A DNA stretch of 22,022 nt from Thermoplasmatota archaeon (GTDB taxonomy: Archaea > Thermoplasmatota > Thermoplasmata > UBA10834), in NCBI GenBank assembly GCA_022848805.1, contig JAJISI010000007.1, positions 1-22,022 on the forward strand. Direction: 5' to 3'. Below are positions 7,502-16,021 of the stretch, one piece after another. The position numbers and the translations under genes were made by a program. The notes below the pieces were generated by a model. It was not told where the DNA came from, ran no database searches, and saw only the letters and a list, made by a program, of their open reading frames with translations. Position 1 is the stretch's first letter. Each line of letters starts with the position of its first letter.

Positions 7502-8946
7502 GCCTTGTCGCCTCCCTTCTTCTTGGCCGGAGTCCATATCAGATTCACGGCGCCAGTACCGACAGTAACCGGCTGGCCCACTATAATGTTTTCGACAACG
7601 CCTTCGAGGGCGTCGACCTCTCCAGTCATGCCGGCTCTGAGCAGGTGCGCAGACGTTATCTCGAACGCTGCTCTCGCGAGAACGCTGAACTTCCTACCGG
7701 ATATGCCGTGCCTGCCTATCGCCTTGACGTCGCCGTCGTTCGTCATCAGGTCGGACACGAGCATGATGTGCCTTATGTCGACCGTGAGACCCTGCTCCTC
7801 GAGCGTCTTCGTTGCCTCGTTTATGATCGAGTTCCTGGCAGCCTCTATCCCCAACACCTCGAATATCTCCAGTGTGCTGTTCGTGGTCGTCAGCGTCTTG
7901 TCGACTTGCTCCATCTCCAGCACCTTCTCGAGATTCGAGCCTTCGGTATACACCACGTAGTGGTTGCCGACCTTTCTGATGACCGCCCTGTGTATGCCTT
8001 CTATGCCCTTGATCGGGGTGTGCTTCGTGTCCTCCGACAGACGCAGGAGCTTCTTGAACGACGGTTCGTCACACCTGACGACGATCATGCCCTCGCGCAT
8101 CTCGGCCAAACCCTTCAGGCCCTTGGCCTTGCTGATGCGCTTCAGGACATCCTCGGGCGTGAGACTCTTGCGCCCCATCTTACGCTTGTCGAGCTTGACC
8201 TTGACCTCCATGCTCCCGATGTCCGTCTCGACATCGGCGATGTCTATGACGGTGGTCCGCTCGACATCGGACGCCATCGCCCTGACCTTATCGAGGTCGT
8301 TGCGGATATTCTCTGCGAGATGTATCTCCATTATGGGCGTGCTGGGCACGCGCCTCGCATCTACGATCTCTATCAACCGGGGAAGGCCCAGTGTGACGTT
8401 CATCTCGGCGACACCGGCGTAGTGGAAAGTCCTCATCGTCATCTGCGTACCAGGCTCACCTATGCTCTGCGCCGCGATGATGCCCACTGACTCGTTCGGG
8501 TCGATCTTGTGCCCCTCGAACCGCTCGTGGGCGAGTTTGAGCACCTTATCGAGCGTCTTATCGGGCATGTCCGTGCCGTCGAGCCGGGCGACGAATTCCT
8601 GCAGCACGGCCCTCGGGAGCTCCAGCCCTGACTTCGCCAGCATCTTGACCATCTTCTGCTCCAACGCGCCCGGCGGGTCGATCTTGCTGGGAAGCTGCTT
8701 CTTCGATACTTTCACCTTCTTCGGCGGCTTCGCCACCTTCATCTTGGGTGCGCGCTCCTTCGTCTTGATGGCCGAGAGCACCTTCTTCAGCTTCCTCTCG
8801 CCGAGTATCTTCTCTATCTTCCTGAGCGTCTTCTCGTCCGCACGCGCGACCTTGGTGTACGTGTACCCGCTATCGACGAGCTCCTTCGCGACCTTCTCGT
8901 CCACGCCCTTGCGGGTGAAGACTGCGACTGCGCCTTTAGCAACCAT
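7498..8946 (-). CDS. rpoA2: RNA polymerase subunit A'' with N-terminal extension
   Basis: C-terminal part of the split largest subunit (Rpo1C), which completes the active centre with A'. The core begins at about residue 95 and shows the trigger-loop block ESVGIIAAQSIGEPGTQ followed by MTMRTFHYAG and NVTLGLPRLIEI, then the family's C-terminal region ending near GGDKA. The start is ATG 8946 (482 residues), five bases after the rpoA1 stop, with GGAGGGATGATC as ribosome-binding site. Residues 1-90 are an extra segment. Residues 14-48 look like a helix-hairpin-helix or small helical domain (GVDEKVAKELVDSGY, then VARADEKTLRKI). A very lysine-rich linker follows at about residues 51-88. Typical A'' subunits are about 380-420 residues long (family knowledge), so the extension is a real addition. 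Confidence 0.95.
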   Translation of the reverse strand: MVAKGAVAVFTRKGVDEKVAKELVDSGYTYTKVARADEKTLRKIEKILGERKLKKVLSAIKTKERAPKMKVAKPPKKVKVSKKQLPSKIDPPGALEQKMVKMLAKSGLELPRAVLQEFVARLDGTDMPDKTLDKVLKLAHERFEGHKIDPNESVGIIAAQSIGEPGTQMTMRTFHYAGVAEMNVTLGLPRLIEIVDARRVPSTPIMEIHLAENIRNDLDKVRAMASDVERTTVIDIADVETDIGSMEVKVKLDKRKMGRKSLTPEDVLKRISKAKGLKGLAEMREGMIVVRCDEPSFKKLLRLSEDTKHTPIKGIEGIHRAVIRKVGNHYVVYTEGSNLEKVLEMEQVDKTLTTTNSTLEIFEVLGIEAARNSIINEATKTLEEQGLTVDIRHIMLVSDLMTNDGDVKAIGRHGISGRKFSVLARAAFEITSAHLLRAGMTGEVDALEGVVENIIVGQPVTVGTGAVNLIWTPAKKKGGDKA

Positions 8947-8950
8947 CAGA

Positions 8951-11737
8951 TCATCCCTCCTCTCCGCCGCCGGCGTCGAAGTCCGCATCCTCGTCGGATT
9001 CTGCGGTCGAGGACGGCTCGAGCATGTCCTTGTCCTGTATTCCGTAGCTGACGACGCCCTTCTCGCGCACCTTGGCGATCAGCTCCCCCTCGTCACCCAG
9101 AACCGTTAGGATGACGTCGTCCACGTCCACCGAATCGCCCTGCACGGCCCTCATGGGGTCGATGTTGTCCTCTCCATAGATGAACTGTATGATGGTGCCC
9201 GCAGTGTTCCTGACAGTGCCATCCTGCATGACCTTCACGTCCTCGAGGGCGTTGATCAGACGCCTCTGCATGTAACCAGACCTCGATGTCCTGACGGCCG
9301 TGTCGACCAGCCCCTCTCTTCCACCCATCGAGTGGAAGAAGTACTCGGTCGGCGAGAGCCCGCTCTTGTACGAGTTCTTGATGAATCCGCGTGCCTCGGA
9401 GCCGAGGGCGCCCTGCTCGAAATGCGGGAGCGTCCTGTTCCAGTAACCTCTCGACAGACGTTCCCCTCTGACGGCCTGCTGGCCGATCGCACCCGCCATC
9501 TGGCTCAGGTTCAACATCGATCCTCTCGCGCCGCACTTGGCCATGATGACCGCCGAGTTCTCGAGACCGAGGTGCCTTCCCGCAATCTGTCCCGCGGTGT
9601 CCCTCGCCTTGCCCAGGACCTTCATGATCTCCACCTCGAGCGTCTCCTCGAGCGACCGACCTGGCATCTGCTCGAGCTCCCCGCGCCTGTAGGCGCCTAT
9701 GTGCTCCTCGACCTTCAGCTTCGCCTGGACCATCGCGTCATCTATCTCGCGCTTGGCCTGGCTGGGTATGTCCTCATCGTCTATGCCCGTGGTGAACCCG
9801 CGCATCGTGATCGCGCCTACGGCGAGCTTCGTGGCACGGTCGATGAACGCCCTCACTTTGTCGGGTCCGTAGTCCCTCGCCATCTTGTCGAGCACCCTAC
9901 CCTTGAAAGCGCCCAGGGCCTTCTCGTCGATCGTCCCCGACAGGAGAATCCCGCTCCTTATGACGACGAACGCGTCGTTCTCGCAGGCCTCCCTCTTGCA
10001 GCTCTCGCAATTCTGGCAGATGGACGCCTTGAAGGTCATGTGCAGATCCTTCGGCAGGATCATGCTGAAAAGCTGCTTGCCGGACCACATCTCCACGGGC
10101 TTCTTGACCGCAGGTTCCGGAAGGTCAAGATCGACCACCTTCTCCAGCATCCTGACGGTCTCCTCCCTGGTGAAGGCGGAGCCCTTGTATGTCAACATGA
10201 ATGACCCCGTTATATGGTCGTGGATCGCGCCTATGACCGGCCCGCCGAACCTGGGCGACAGAATGTGCTCCTGCACCCTCATCAGCACCTTCGCCTCCGC
10301 CCTGGCCTCCTCGCTCTGCAGACCGTGTAGGTTCATCTCGTCGCCGTCGAAGTCCGCGTTGTACGGCGGGCAGACGCAGAGGTTGAACCTGAACGTCTTG
10401 TGAGGCATGACCCTGACCTCGTGTGCCATGATCGACATCCTGTGAAGCGACGGCTGCCTGTTGAACAGGATTATATCGCCGTCGACAAGGTGCCTCTCGA
10501 CGATGTAGCCAGTCTCGACCCCCTCGGCCACCGTCTCCGCGTTCTTGTCGGTTATCTTGATCCTTCTACCGTCCGAACGTATTACGTAGTTCACGCCCGG
10601 AATATATCCAGGGCCTTCCGGACTTGGACCGCGCGCGCACATCTCCTTCGCGAAGACTTGGTTCCTCTCGGTAACCCTGAGCGGCACCGTCAGCTCCCTC
10701 GCCGCCGTGACCGGGACTCCGACCTCGTTGATCGACAGCATCGGATCGGGTGATATGACTGTCCTCGCGGAGAAGTTGACGCGCTTCCCAGACAGGTTGC
10801 TCCTGAACCTCCCCTCCTTGCCCTTCAGACGCTGCACGAGCGTTTTCAGCGGTCTGCCGGACCTGTGTCTCGCCGGCGGAATGCCGGAAGTCTGGTTGTC
10901 GAAGTACGTCGTGATATGGTACTGCAGCAGCTCCCATAGGTCTTCGACTATCAGCTGCGGCGCACCAGCGTCCCTGTTCTCGCGGAGCCTCTGGTTGATC
11001 CTAAGGACGTCCACGAGCTTGTGCGTGACGTCGTCCTCCGACCGATCGCCGGAGTCGAGCGTTATCGATGGCCTCACCGTGACCGGCGGCACCGGGAGCG
11101 CGGTGAGCACCATCCACTCGGGCCTGCACACGCCAGGGTCGATGCCTAGGACGACGAGGTCGCCGTCCGGGACGCGCTCCAGCCGCTCCCGAACTTCCTT
11201 CGGGGTGAGCTTATGACCCTCCTCACGGAAGGTGGTCGGCTTGTCGAGCGTGATCTTGAGCTGAACGGCGCTGCAGTGCGGGCACGTGGTCCTCGATGAT
11301 GCGTCCTTCGCCGACTCTGCAGATATGTACGAGCTCTCGATGGTGTTGCCCGTGAGCTCCTCGATGCGGTCGCGCTGCTTTACGTACTCATCTGCCTGCT
11401 CTTTCGTCAGCAGAAGGTGTCCGCATGACCTGCACGTGGACTGTAGCAGCTTCTTGATCTCCTTGACATAACCCACATGGATGACTGGCATCGCCAGGTC
11501 GATGTGGCCGAAGTGGCCGGAGCACTCGTCGACCTTCTTGCCACATGTCTTGCACCTGAGGCCGGGCTCTATGACGCCTAGATGCGGGTCCATGAGACCC
11601 ATGTCTATCGGGAACCCGTCGTCATCGTAGGTGTCGGCGGTGATTATCTTCGTGGCCGACATCTTGCGTATCTCCTCAGGGGAGAGCATCGCGAACTTAA
11701 TCGCAGATATCCTCTTGGTTACACCCGTGATCATCAT
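8951..11737 (-). CDS. rpoA1: RNA polymerase subunit A'
   Basis: Largest catalytic subunit (Rpo1N), 928 residues, the usual size. The catalytic Mg-binding motif NADFDGD is at residues 460-466 (bases 10340-10360). The N-terminal clamp has zinc-binding cysteines C62, C65, C72 with H75, then C102 and C105, and a further pair C152/C155. The bridge-helix region reads CGARGSMLNLSQMAGAIGQQ. The C-terminus ends in an acidic, glycine-rich tail (from about ESDEDADFDAGGG). The start is ATG 11737, overlapping the rpoB stop as ATGA; a second ATG follows immediately at 11734. A frame extending to 11860 lies inside rpoB and was not used. Confidence 0.97.
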   Translation of the reverse strand: MMITGVTKRISAIKFAMLSPEEIRKMSATKIITADTYDDDGFPIDMGLMDPHLGVIEPGLRCKTCGKKVDECSGHFGHIDLAMPVIHVGYVKEIKKLLQSTCRSCGHLLLTKEQADEYVKQRDRIEELTGNTIESSYISAESAKDASSRTTCPHCSAVQLKITLDKPTTFREEGHKLTPKEVRERLERVPDGDLVVLGIDPGVCRPEWMVLTALPVPPVTVRPSITLDSGDRSEDDVTHKLVDVLRINQRLRENRDAGAPQLIVEDLWELLQYHITTYFDNQTSGIPPARHRSGRPLKTLVQRLKGKEGRFRSNLSGKRVNFSARTVISPDPMLSINEVGVPVTAARELTVPLRVTERNQVFAKEMCARGPSPEGPGYIPGVNYVIRSDGRRIKITDKNAETVAEGVETGYIVERHLVDGDIILFNRQPSLHRMSIMAHEVRVMPHKTFRFNLCVCPPYNADFDGDEMNLHGLQSEEARAEAKVLMRVQEHILSPRFGGPVIGAIHDHITGSFMLTYKGSAFTREETVRMLEKVVDLDLPEPAVKKPVEMWSGKQLFSMILPKDLHMTFKASICQNCESCKREACENDAFVVIRSGILLSGTIDEKALGAFKGRVLDKMARDYGPDKVRAFIDRATKLAVGAITMRGFTTGIDDEDIPSQAKREIDDAMVQAKLKVEEHIGAYRRGELEQMPGRSLEETLEVEIMKVLGKARDTAGQIAGRHLGLENSAVIMAKCGARGSMLNLSQMAGAIGQQAVRGERLSRGYWNRTLPHFEQGALGSEARGFIKNSYKSGLSPTEYFFHSMGGREGLVDTAVRTSRSGYMQRRLINALEDVKVMQDGTVRNTAGTIIQFIYGEDNIDPMRAVQGDSVDVDDVILTVLGDEGELIAKVREKGVVSYGIQDKDMLEPSSTAESDEDADFDAGGGEEG

Positions 11738-14700
11738 TTCAAGTCCTCCAGTTGCAGGCGCATGACGACTCCGAGCGACAGCAGCTCGTCCAGAAGCAGC
11801 TTGAACGCGTACGACGTCTGTATCTGGGATATCTTCGAGTTGTTTCCGCAGACGGGGCACCTGAACGTGCCGCGCCTATCCAATATAGCTATGTGGCCGC
11901 AGGTCGGGTTGCCGCAGACGTACTGCAGCGTGCCGTCCGACTCGTCCAGCAGCCTATCCTTGATCACCATGGCCGCTCCGTGGCCGATGAGACAATCCCT
12001 CTCCATCTCTCCGAACCTGAGGCCACCCTGCCTGGACCGGCCCTCGGTCGGTTGTCTGGTGAGTATCTGCACGGGCCCGCGGCTCCTCACATGCAGCTTC
12101 CCGGAGACCATGTGATGCAGCTTCTGATAGTAGATGACGCCGATGAATATCTCGGCATCTATCATCCTGCCAGTTACGCCGTCGTACATGACCTCCTTGC
12201 CGTTGTGCTTGAACCCGTTCTTCACGAGCGCATCCCTTATGGCCTCCTCACGCTCGCCGCTGAACGGCGTGCCGTCCATGATACGGCCCTCCATCGAGCC
12301 GACCTTGCCTCCGACCATCTCCAGCACATGCGCGACGGTCATACGCGACGGGATCGCGTGCGGGTTGATTATCAGGTCCGGAACCATGCCGCTATCGGTG
12401 AAGGGCATGTCGTGCTGGTCGACCAGCAAGCCGATTACACCCTTCTGGCCGTGCCTCGATGCGAACTTGTCCCCGAGTTCGGGGGTGCGCTCGTCCCTCA
12501 CCTTGACCTTGACTAGACGGGAGCCGTTCTCGGACTCTGTTAGCATCACGCTGTCGACCCAACCCTTCTCTCCCGGGCGAACGGTCACGGATGTCTCGCG
12601 CCTCTTCTGCGGCGTGAGGAAATCCGCCTCCTCCTCGAGGAACCTCGGGGGAGAGGTCTTGCCGATCAGGACTTCTCCGCCTTCGACTCTCGTCTCCGGG
12701 CTGATCAGGCCGTCCTCTCCGAGGTTGCTGTATGAAAGGTCCGTCCTCGCGCCCCTGACATCGGGGCTGGGTATCTCGAAGTGGTCCTCCTGGCCGCCGG
12801 GGTACCTCCTCTCCTCGGCCCTGTACGTCCTCATGAACGAAGACCTGCCGAGCGCCCGCTCGATAGACGACTTGTTCATGACGACCGCATCCTCCATATT
12901 GTACCCGTGGTACGATAGGATGGCGACCACGTAGTTCTGCCCTGCGGGCCTGCGATCGAAGTTGACGAACTCCATGGGCTTCGACGTCACCAACGGCTTC
13001 TGCGGATAGTGCCGTATGTGGCTCCTCGTGTCCGGGCGAATCCTGTAGTTGGATGAGCTGAGTCCCAGGGATTGCTTCGCCATACCAGAACCCATAGTGA
13101 CCCTGGGGCTGGAGTTGTGCTCCGGGTAGGGAACGACCGCCGAGCAGACGCCCAGGATGACCATCGGGTCGACCTCCAGGTGCGTGTACTCGTCGACCAG
13201 CAGCGATTCGACCTGCATCGTCCCGCCGCAGGTTCTGCATTCGAGCACCACCTTACCCTCCTCTCCCGGATTCCTCCAGTCGGCATCCAGCTCGGAGAGG
13301 ATCTTGCCGCAGTGGCTGCACTTCTCAGGCGTGTCGTACGCGAAGACCGCGATGAAGGAGTCCTCCTCCTCCTCAGCGTCCACCCATTCGACGACGCCCT
13401 CGCGTATCAGGTCGGACCACGTGGTCTTTCCCGAGCGCATGGCCTCGAGGTGGGTCCGGGTCATCAGCGTCCTCCCGTGACGCACGACGAGCAGCGGCCT
13501 TCTCAGCCTGCCCTCGTCGCAGTTGATTATGATCTCGTTCATGTTGCCGTCGAACCGCACGTTGACCTCGTGCGACAGAAGGCCTGAACGCCTCCTCTGG
13601 CGTACTTCCTCCACGAGCTCCTTGGGCTTGTCGTAGAGCCCTATCAGGTCTCCGTTGACATACACCCTGGTCTCGGTGGTCTGATGCTCGCTGACCTCCC
13701 TCACGCCGAGATCCCTCAGAAGCCATATCATCTCTCTCTCGTCAGCCCCCTCGGAGACGTCGACTATCAGCGCGCAGTTCTTCACTAGACCGCAGTTCTG
13801 GCCCTCGGGAGTCTCGTTCGGACAGAGCCGGCCCCACTGTGTGGGGTGTAAGTCCCTCGCCTCGAAGTGTGGTTGACTCCTCGTGAGAGGCGATGTGACC
13901 CTCCTCAGATGCGATAGAGCGCTCATGTTGGAGGTCCGGTCTAGCAGCTGCGAGACGCCCGCCCTTCCGCCGACCCAGTTTCCGGTGGCGAACGCGTGCA
14001 GGAGCCTGTGGGTCAACAGGTCTGGCCGAATGGCCGACGATATCCTCAGGCCCTTCTTCCTCGTGTAGCCCCCCTCGAGCTGGTACTTGAGATCCTTGAT
14101 CAGGTTCGTCAGGGAGACCCTGAAGAGGTCCTCTATGAGGTCGCCTGCCAGCTTGAGACGCTTGTTGGCGTAGTGATCCTTGTCATCCGCCTTCCTCTTG
14201 CCGAGCTCCATCTCGAGGATGCTCCTCGCAACCCTGCCGAGGAAGATCGCCTTCTTCAAGCGCACATCGCCCGTGTCGCCCAAATGAGGCAGGAGCGACC
14301 TGTCGATGATGCTCTCCACCTTCTTCGCGCGGTACTCCTTCGCCTGGCCGGTTGCGAACTTGCGCTCGAGGAAGAGGATCGCGTCCTCGGTCGTGAATAT
14401 CCCGTTCGGCGGGTAGAGCTTCTTGTTCTGGCACTCCTCTATGTTCGCGTATACGATGTTGGCCATCTGTGGGTCCGAGACTATGGCTCTGTATATCTCC
14501 TCGTCACTCTCCATTCCGAGAGCCTTCATCAGCACGATGAGCGGTATCTGTCCGGACGCTGCTGGCACGGAGACGACCAACACGCCGTCCTTCTTCTTCT
14601 CCATCAGTGTGAGAGCTCTGTAGCCCTCCCTCTGGGAGAACACCTTGGCGACGTGGAGGCGGGTGCCGTATCTCTCGTTGAGCTCGACCATCACCCTGTT

Positions 14701-15333
14701 GGGAGCCAGGTCCTCGAGCGATATGAGCGCACGCTCCGTGCCGCCGATGATGAAGTATCCGCCGGGGTCGCACAGGTCCTCGCCCATCGTCGTGAGGAAC
14801 GTGTTCATCTCCTCTGGCGTCGGCTCGCGGTCTAGATCGATGTTGTCTCTGTGAAGATTGCACTTCTTGGACTGGATCATGATCGGCAGATTGCCGATAT
14901 GTACCTTCTCTGGCTCTCTCTCGATGCCGTCCTCGGTCAGTGTGAATTCAAGATAAATCGGGGCCGAGTAGTTCAGATTCCTCAACCTTGCTTCCATCGG
15001 GTACAGCGCGTGCGTCGCACCGTTGGCCTCTTTGATTATCGGACTCCCAACGGAGATGGTCGGCTTGGCGTTCGGGTCGATAGAACCGGTCTTCTCGTCC
15101 CTCTTCCTGCCGAGGCGTATCTCGGTGATCTTACCCTCGGTCCTGTCCGGGTCCAGCCTGATGACCCCTCTATAGGACTCGTCCGGTGACGCGCGGACGT
15201 TGTCCACGATCATCTGCATCCTGCTGTTGGGATGATCCAGAGTCGGCAGGAAATCGTCGTACGATGCGATATGATGGTTGACTATGCTCCGCTCTTTGAA
15301 ATAGGTCTCGACAAGCTCCCTCAAAGTGTTCAC
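11734..15333 (-). CDS. rpoB: RNA polymerase subunit B, unsplit
   Basis: Second-largest subunit (Rpo2), 1199 residues in one chain. Family blocks are visible in order: the fork/lobe region, the DLHPTQWGRLCPNETPEG block, YPEHNSSPRVTMGSGMAKQ, YHGYNMEDAVVMNKSS, SRHGQKGVIG (hybrid-binding lysine region) and the C-terminal zinc clamp C1140/C1145/C1159/C1162. An additional four-cysteine cluster C672/C675...C699/C702 lies before the THLEVDP block, in an acidic insert. The start is GTG 15333, sharing GTGA with the rpoH stop. Many methanogens and haloarchaea split this gene into B' and B''; the fused form fits Thermoplasmatota, Thermococcales or Thermoproteota. Confidence 0.97.
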   Translation of the reverse strand: MNTLRELVETYFKERSIVNHHIASYDDFLPTLDHPNSRMQMIVDNVRASPDESYRGVIRLDPDRTEGKITEIRLGRKRDEKTGSIDPNAKPTISVGSPIIKEANGATHALYPMEARLRNLNYSAPIYLEFTLTEDGIEREPEKVHIGNLPIMIQSKKCNLHRDNIDLDREPTPEEMNTFLTTMGEDLCDPGGYFIIGGTERALISLEDLAPNRVMVELNERYGTRLHVAKVFSQREGYRALTLMEKKKDGVLVVSVPAASGQIPLIVLMKALGMESDEEIYRAIVSDPQMANIVYANIEECQNKKLYPPNGIFTTEDAILFLERKFATGQAKEYRAKKVESIIDRSLLPHLGDTGDVRLKKAIFLGRVARSILEMELGKRKADDKDHYANKRLKLAGDLIEDLFRVSLTNLIKDLKYQLEGGYTRKKGLRISSAIRPDLLTHRLLHAFATGNWVGGRAGVSQLLDRTSNMSALSHLRRVTSPLTRSQPHFEARDLHPTQWGRLCPNETPEGQNCGLVKNCALIVDVSEGADEREMIWLLRDLGVREVSEHQTTETRVYVNGDLIGLYDKPKELVEEVRQRRRSGLLSHEVNVRFDGNMNEIIINCDEGRLRRPLLVVRHGRTLMTRTHLEAMRSGKTTWSDLIREGVVEWVDAEEEEDSFIAVFAYDTPEKCSHCGKILSELDADWRNPGEEGKVVLECRTCGGTMQVESLLVDEYTHLEVDPMVILGVCSAVVPYPEHNSSPRVTMGSGMAKQSLGLSSSNYRIRPDTRSHIRHYPQKPLVTSKPMEFVNFDRRPAGQNYVVAILSYHGYNMEDAVVMNKSSIERALGRSSFMRTYRAEERRYPGGQEDHFEIPSPDVRGARTDLSYSNLGEDGLISPETRVEGGEVLIGKTSPPRFLEEEADFLTPQKRRETSVTVRPGEKGWVDSVMLTESENGSRLVKVKVRDERTPELGDKFASRHGQKGVIGLLVDQHDMPFTDSGMVPDLIINPHAIPSRMTVAHVLEMVGGKVGSMEGRIMDGTPFSGEREEAIRDALVKNGFKHNGKEVMYDGVTGRMIDAEIFIGVIYYQKLHHMVSGKLHVRSRGPVQILTRQPTEGRSRQGGLRFGEMERDCLIGHGAAMVIKDRLLDESDGTLQYVCGNPTCGHIAILDRRGTFRCPVCGNNSKISQIQTSYAFKLLLDELLSLGVVMRLQLEDLK

Positions 15334-15587
15334 CCCCGAATTACAAGCCTATAGCAGACCGCCATGCCGCTGGTCGCGCTACGCCTGACGATTCTGATGA
15401 TCATTCCTTCCTCGACAGGGCCAGATATGGCGTCGAGCGTTAGTATGCACGGGTCGGACAGTCTGATCTTCGGAAGCTGGTCCTTCGTCAGGCCGTACTG
15501 CTTCAGGACCTTACCGACCTCCTTCTCTGGCATGACATAATGCTCAGGTACGAGCTCATGCTCCAGAACGTTAGATTCCTCAACCAT
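15330..15587 (-). CDS. rpoH: RNA polymerase subunit H
   Basis: Small archaeal subunit Rpo5, homologous to the C-terminal domain of eukaryotic RPB5. It has 85 residues. The family pattern is clear: HELVPEHYVM near the N-terminus, LPKIRLSDP in the middle and RIVRRSATSGMAVCYRLV at the end. The start is ATG 15587, preceded by GGGGTGAT at 15594-15601, a strong ribosome-binding site. The stop overlaps the rpoB GTG by four bases. No TATA-like box is visible in the GC-rich 88 bp between this gene and the upstream tRNA, so transcription probably comes through the tRNA. Confidence 0.95.
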   Translation of the reverse strand: MVEESNVLEHELVPEHYVMPEKEVGKVLKQYGLTKDQLPKIRLSDPCILTLDAISGPVEEGMIIRIVRRSATSGMAVCYRLVIRG

Positions 15588-15690
15588 TTCGAAATCACCC
15601 CACAAGCGCGGGACCGTGCTCACGAGTAGCATTCATTTCCGAACCCACCTTGGGATCTCTCGGCGCGCCGCCAAGCGGGCCCGCGGGGAT

Positions 15691-15720
15691 TTCCGAGACT
15701 AGTCTGTGAGACTTAGTCAT
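15691..15720 (-). other. Candidate T-loop intron of tRNA-Lys
   Basis: About 30 nt separate TTCGA (15725-15721) from the AT and CCCCG that finish the T-arm. TTCGA pairs with TCGGA (15696-15692), including one G-T pair. The inner hairpin is GACT/AGTC continuing into AGTCT-CAC-AGACT. A three-base bulge AAT (15691-15689) precedes the T-stem. The exact cut is uncertain by one base (position 58/59 or 59/60), because both give the same 7-nt T-loop. Confidence 0.7.
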
Positions 15721-15758
15721 TCGAACCCCGGGCCACCTGCTTAAAAGGCAGATGCTCT

Positions 15759-15797
15759 TTCTAGGGAGTCTTATACACAAAGTATGCATGAGATTCC
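15759..15797 (-). other. Candidate D-loop intron of tRNA-Lys
   Basis: The insert forms a bulge-helix-bulge. D-loop CTAGG (15804-15800) pairs with CCTAG (15765-15761) near the insert's 3' end. Three-base bulges TAG (15799-15797) and AAA (15760-15758) flank this helix. The inner stem GAATCT/AGACTC (one mismatch) continues into an ATAC/GTAT hairpin. Cutting after the second base of each bulge removes 39 nt and leaves a plausible 10-nt D-loop; removing 40 nt leaves a 9-nt loop. Confidence 0.75.
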
Positions 15798-15867
15798 TAC
15801 CTAGCTAAGCTACGGGCCCGTGGGCGGCGCGGATACCCGAGGCTGCTTCAGCAGGGCGTGTAGTCCG

Positions 15868-15880
15868 TTTTATTATTTAA
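15868..15880 (-). promoter_or_regulatory. Promoter for tRNA-Lys and probably the RNA polymerase operon
   Basis: Read on the minus strand, TTAAATAATAAAA is the best TATA-like element upstream of the tRNA. It predicts a transcript start near 15849 and a leader of about 30 nt. No second TATA-like element is seen between the tRNA and rpoH, so this may be the main promoter for the whole unit down to nusA (inference). Confidence 0.55.
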
Positions 15881-15988
15881 TGCTTGCCTCATCTTCACGC
15901 TCTCAGAGGAATTCCGTTCGAATATCGGATAAAAATAACGGTTAATACAATCATTAATGAATTATAAAATCTGGAACTCAGGAAGAAC

Positions 15989-15996
15989 TTTATACT
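15989..15996 (+). promoter_or_regulatory. TATA-like box in the AT-rich intergenic region
   Basis: TTTATACT is centred about 26 bp before ATG 16018 and 30 bp before ATG 16022. It suggests a plus-strand transcript starting at or near these codons, either leaderless mRNA or a non-coding RNA. The rest of 15881-15988 is AT-rich and shows no gene. Confidence 0.35.
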
Positions 15997-16021
15997 TTCC
16001 GCTTGCGAAACCGTACCATGG

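Larger units (their letters stand above)
15676..15819 (-). tRNA. tRNA-Lys (anticodon TTT) interrupted in both D-loop and T-loop
   Basis: The 144-nt gene folds into a normal tRNA once two inserts are removed. The acceptor stem GGGCCCG (15819-15813) pairs fully with CGGGCCC (15683-15677); the discriminator G is at 15676 and no CCA is encoded. D-stem GCTT (15810-15807) pairs with GAGC (15757-15754). Anticodon arm TCTGC/GCAGG encloses the loop CTTTTAA, giving anticodon TTT. The variable loop is TGGCC. T-stem CGGGG (15730-15726) pairs with CCCCG (15688-15684), with T-loop TTCGA + AT. About 39-40 nt interrupt the D-loop and about 30 nt the T-loop; the usual 37/38 intron site is uninterrupted. Mature length would be 74-75 nt. 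Transcription is likely from the TATA box at 15868-15880. Confidence 0.9.

Noticed and set aside
9960..10035. Cysteine cluster CxxCxxCxxxxC in RpoA1 as a possible new metal site
   Set aside because: I recall the same cluster (ICxxCxxCKxxxCxxDAYVVI type) in other archaeal A' subunits, so it is not specific to this genome.
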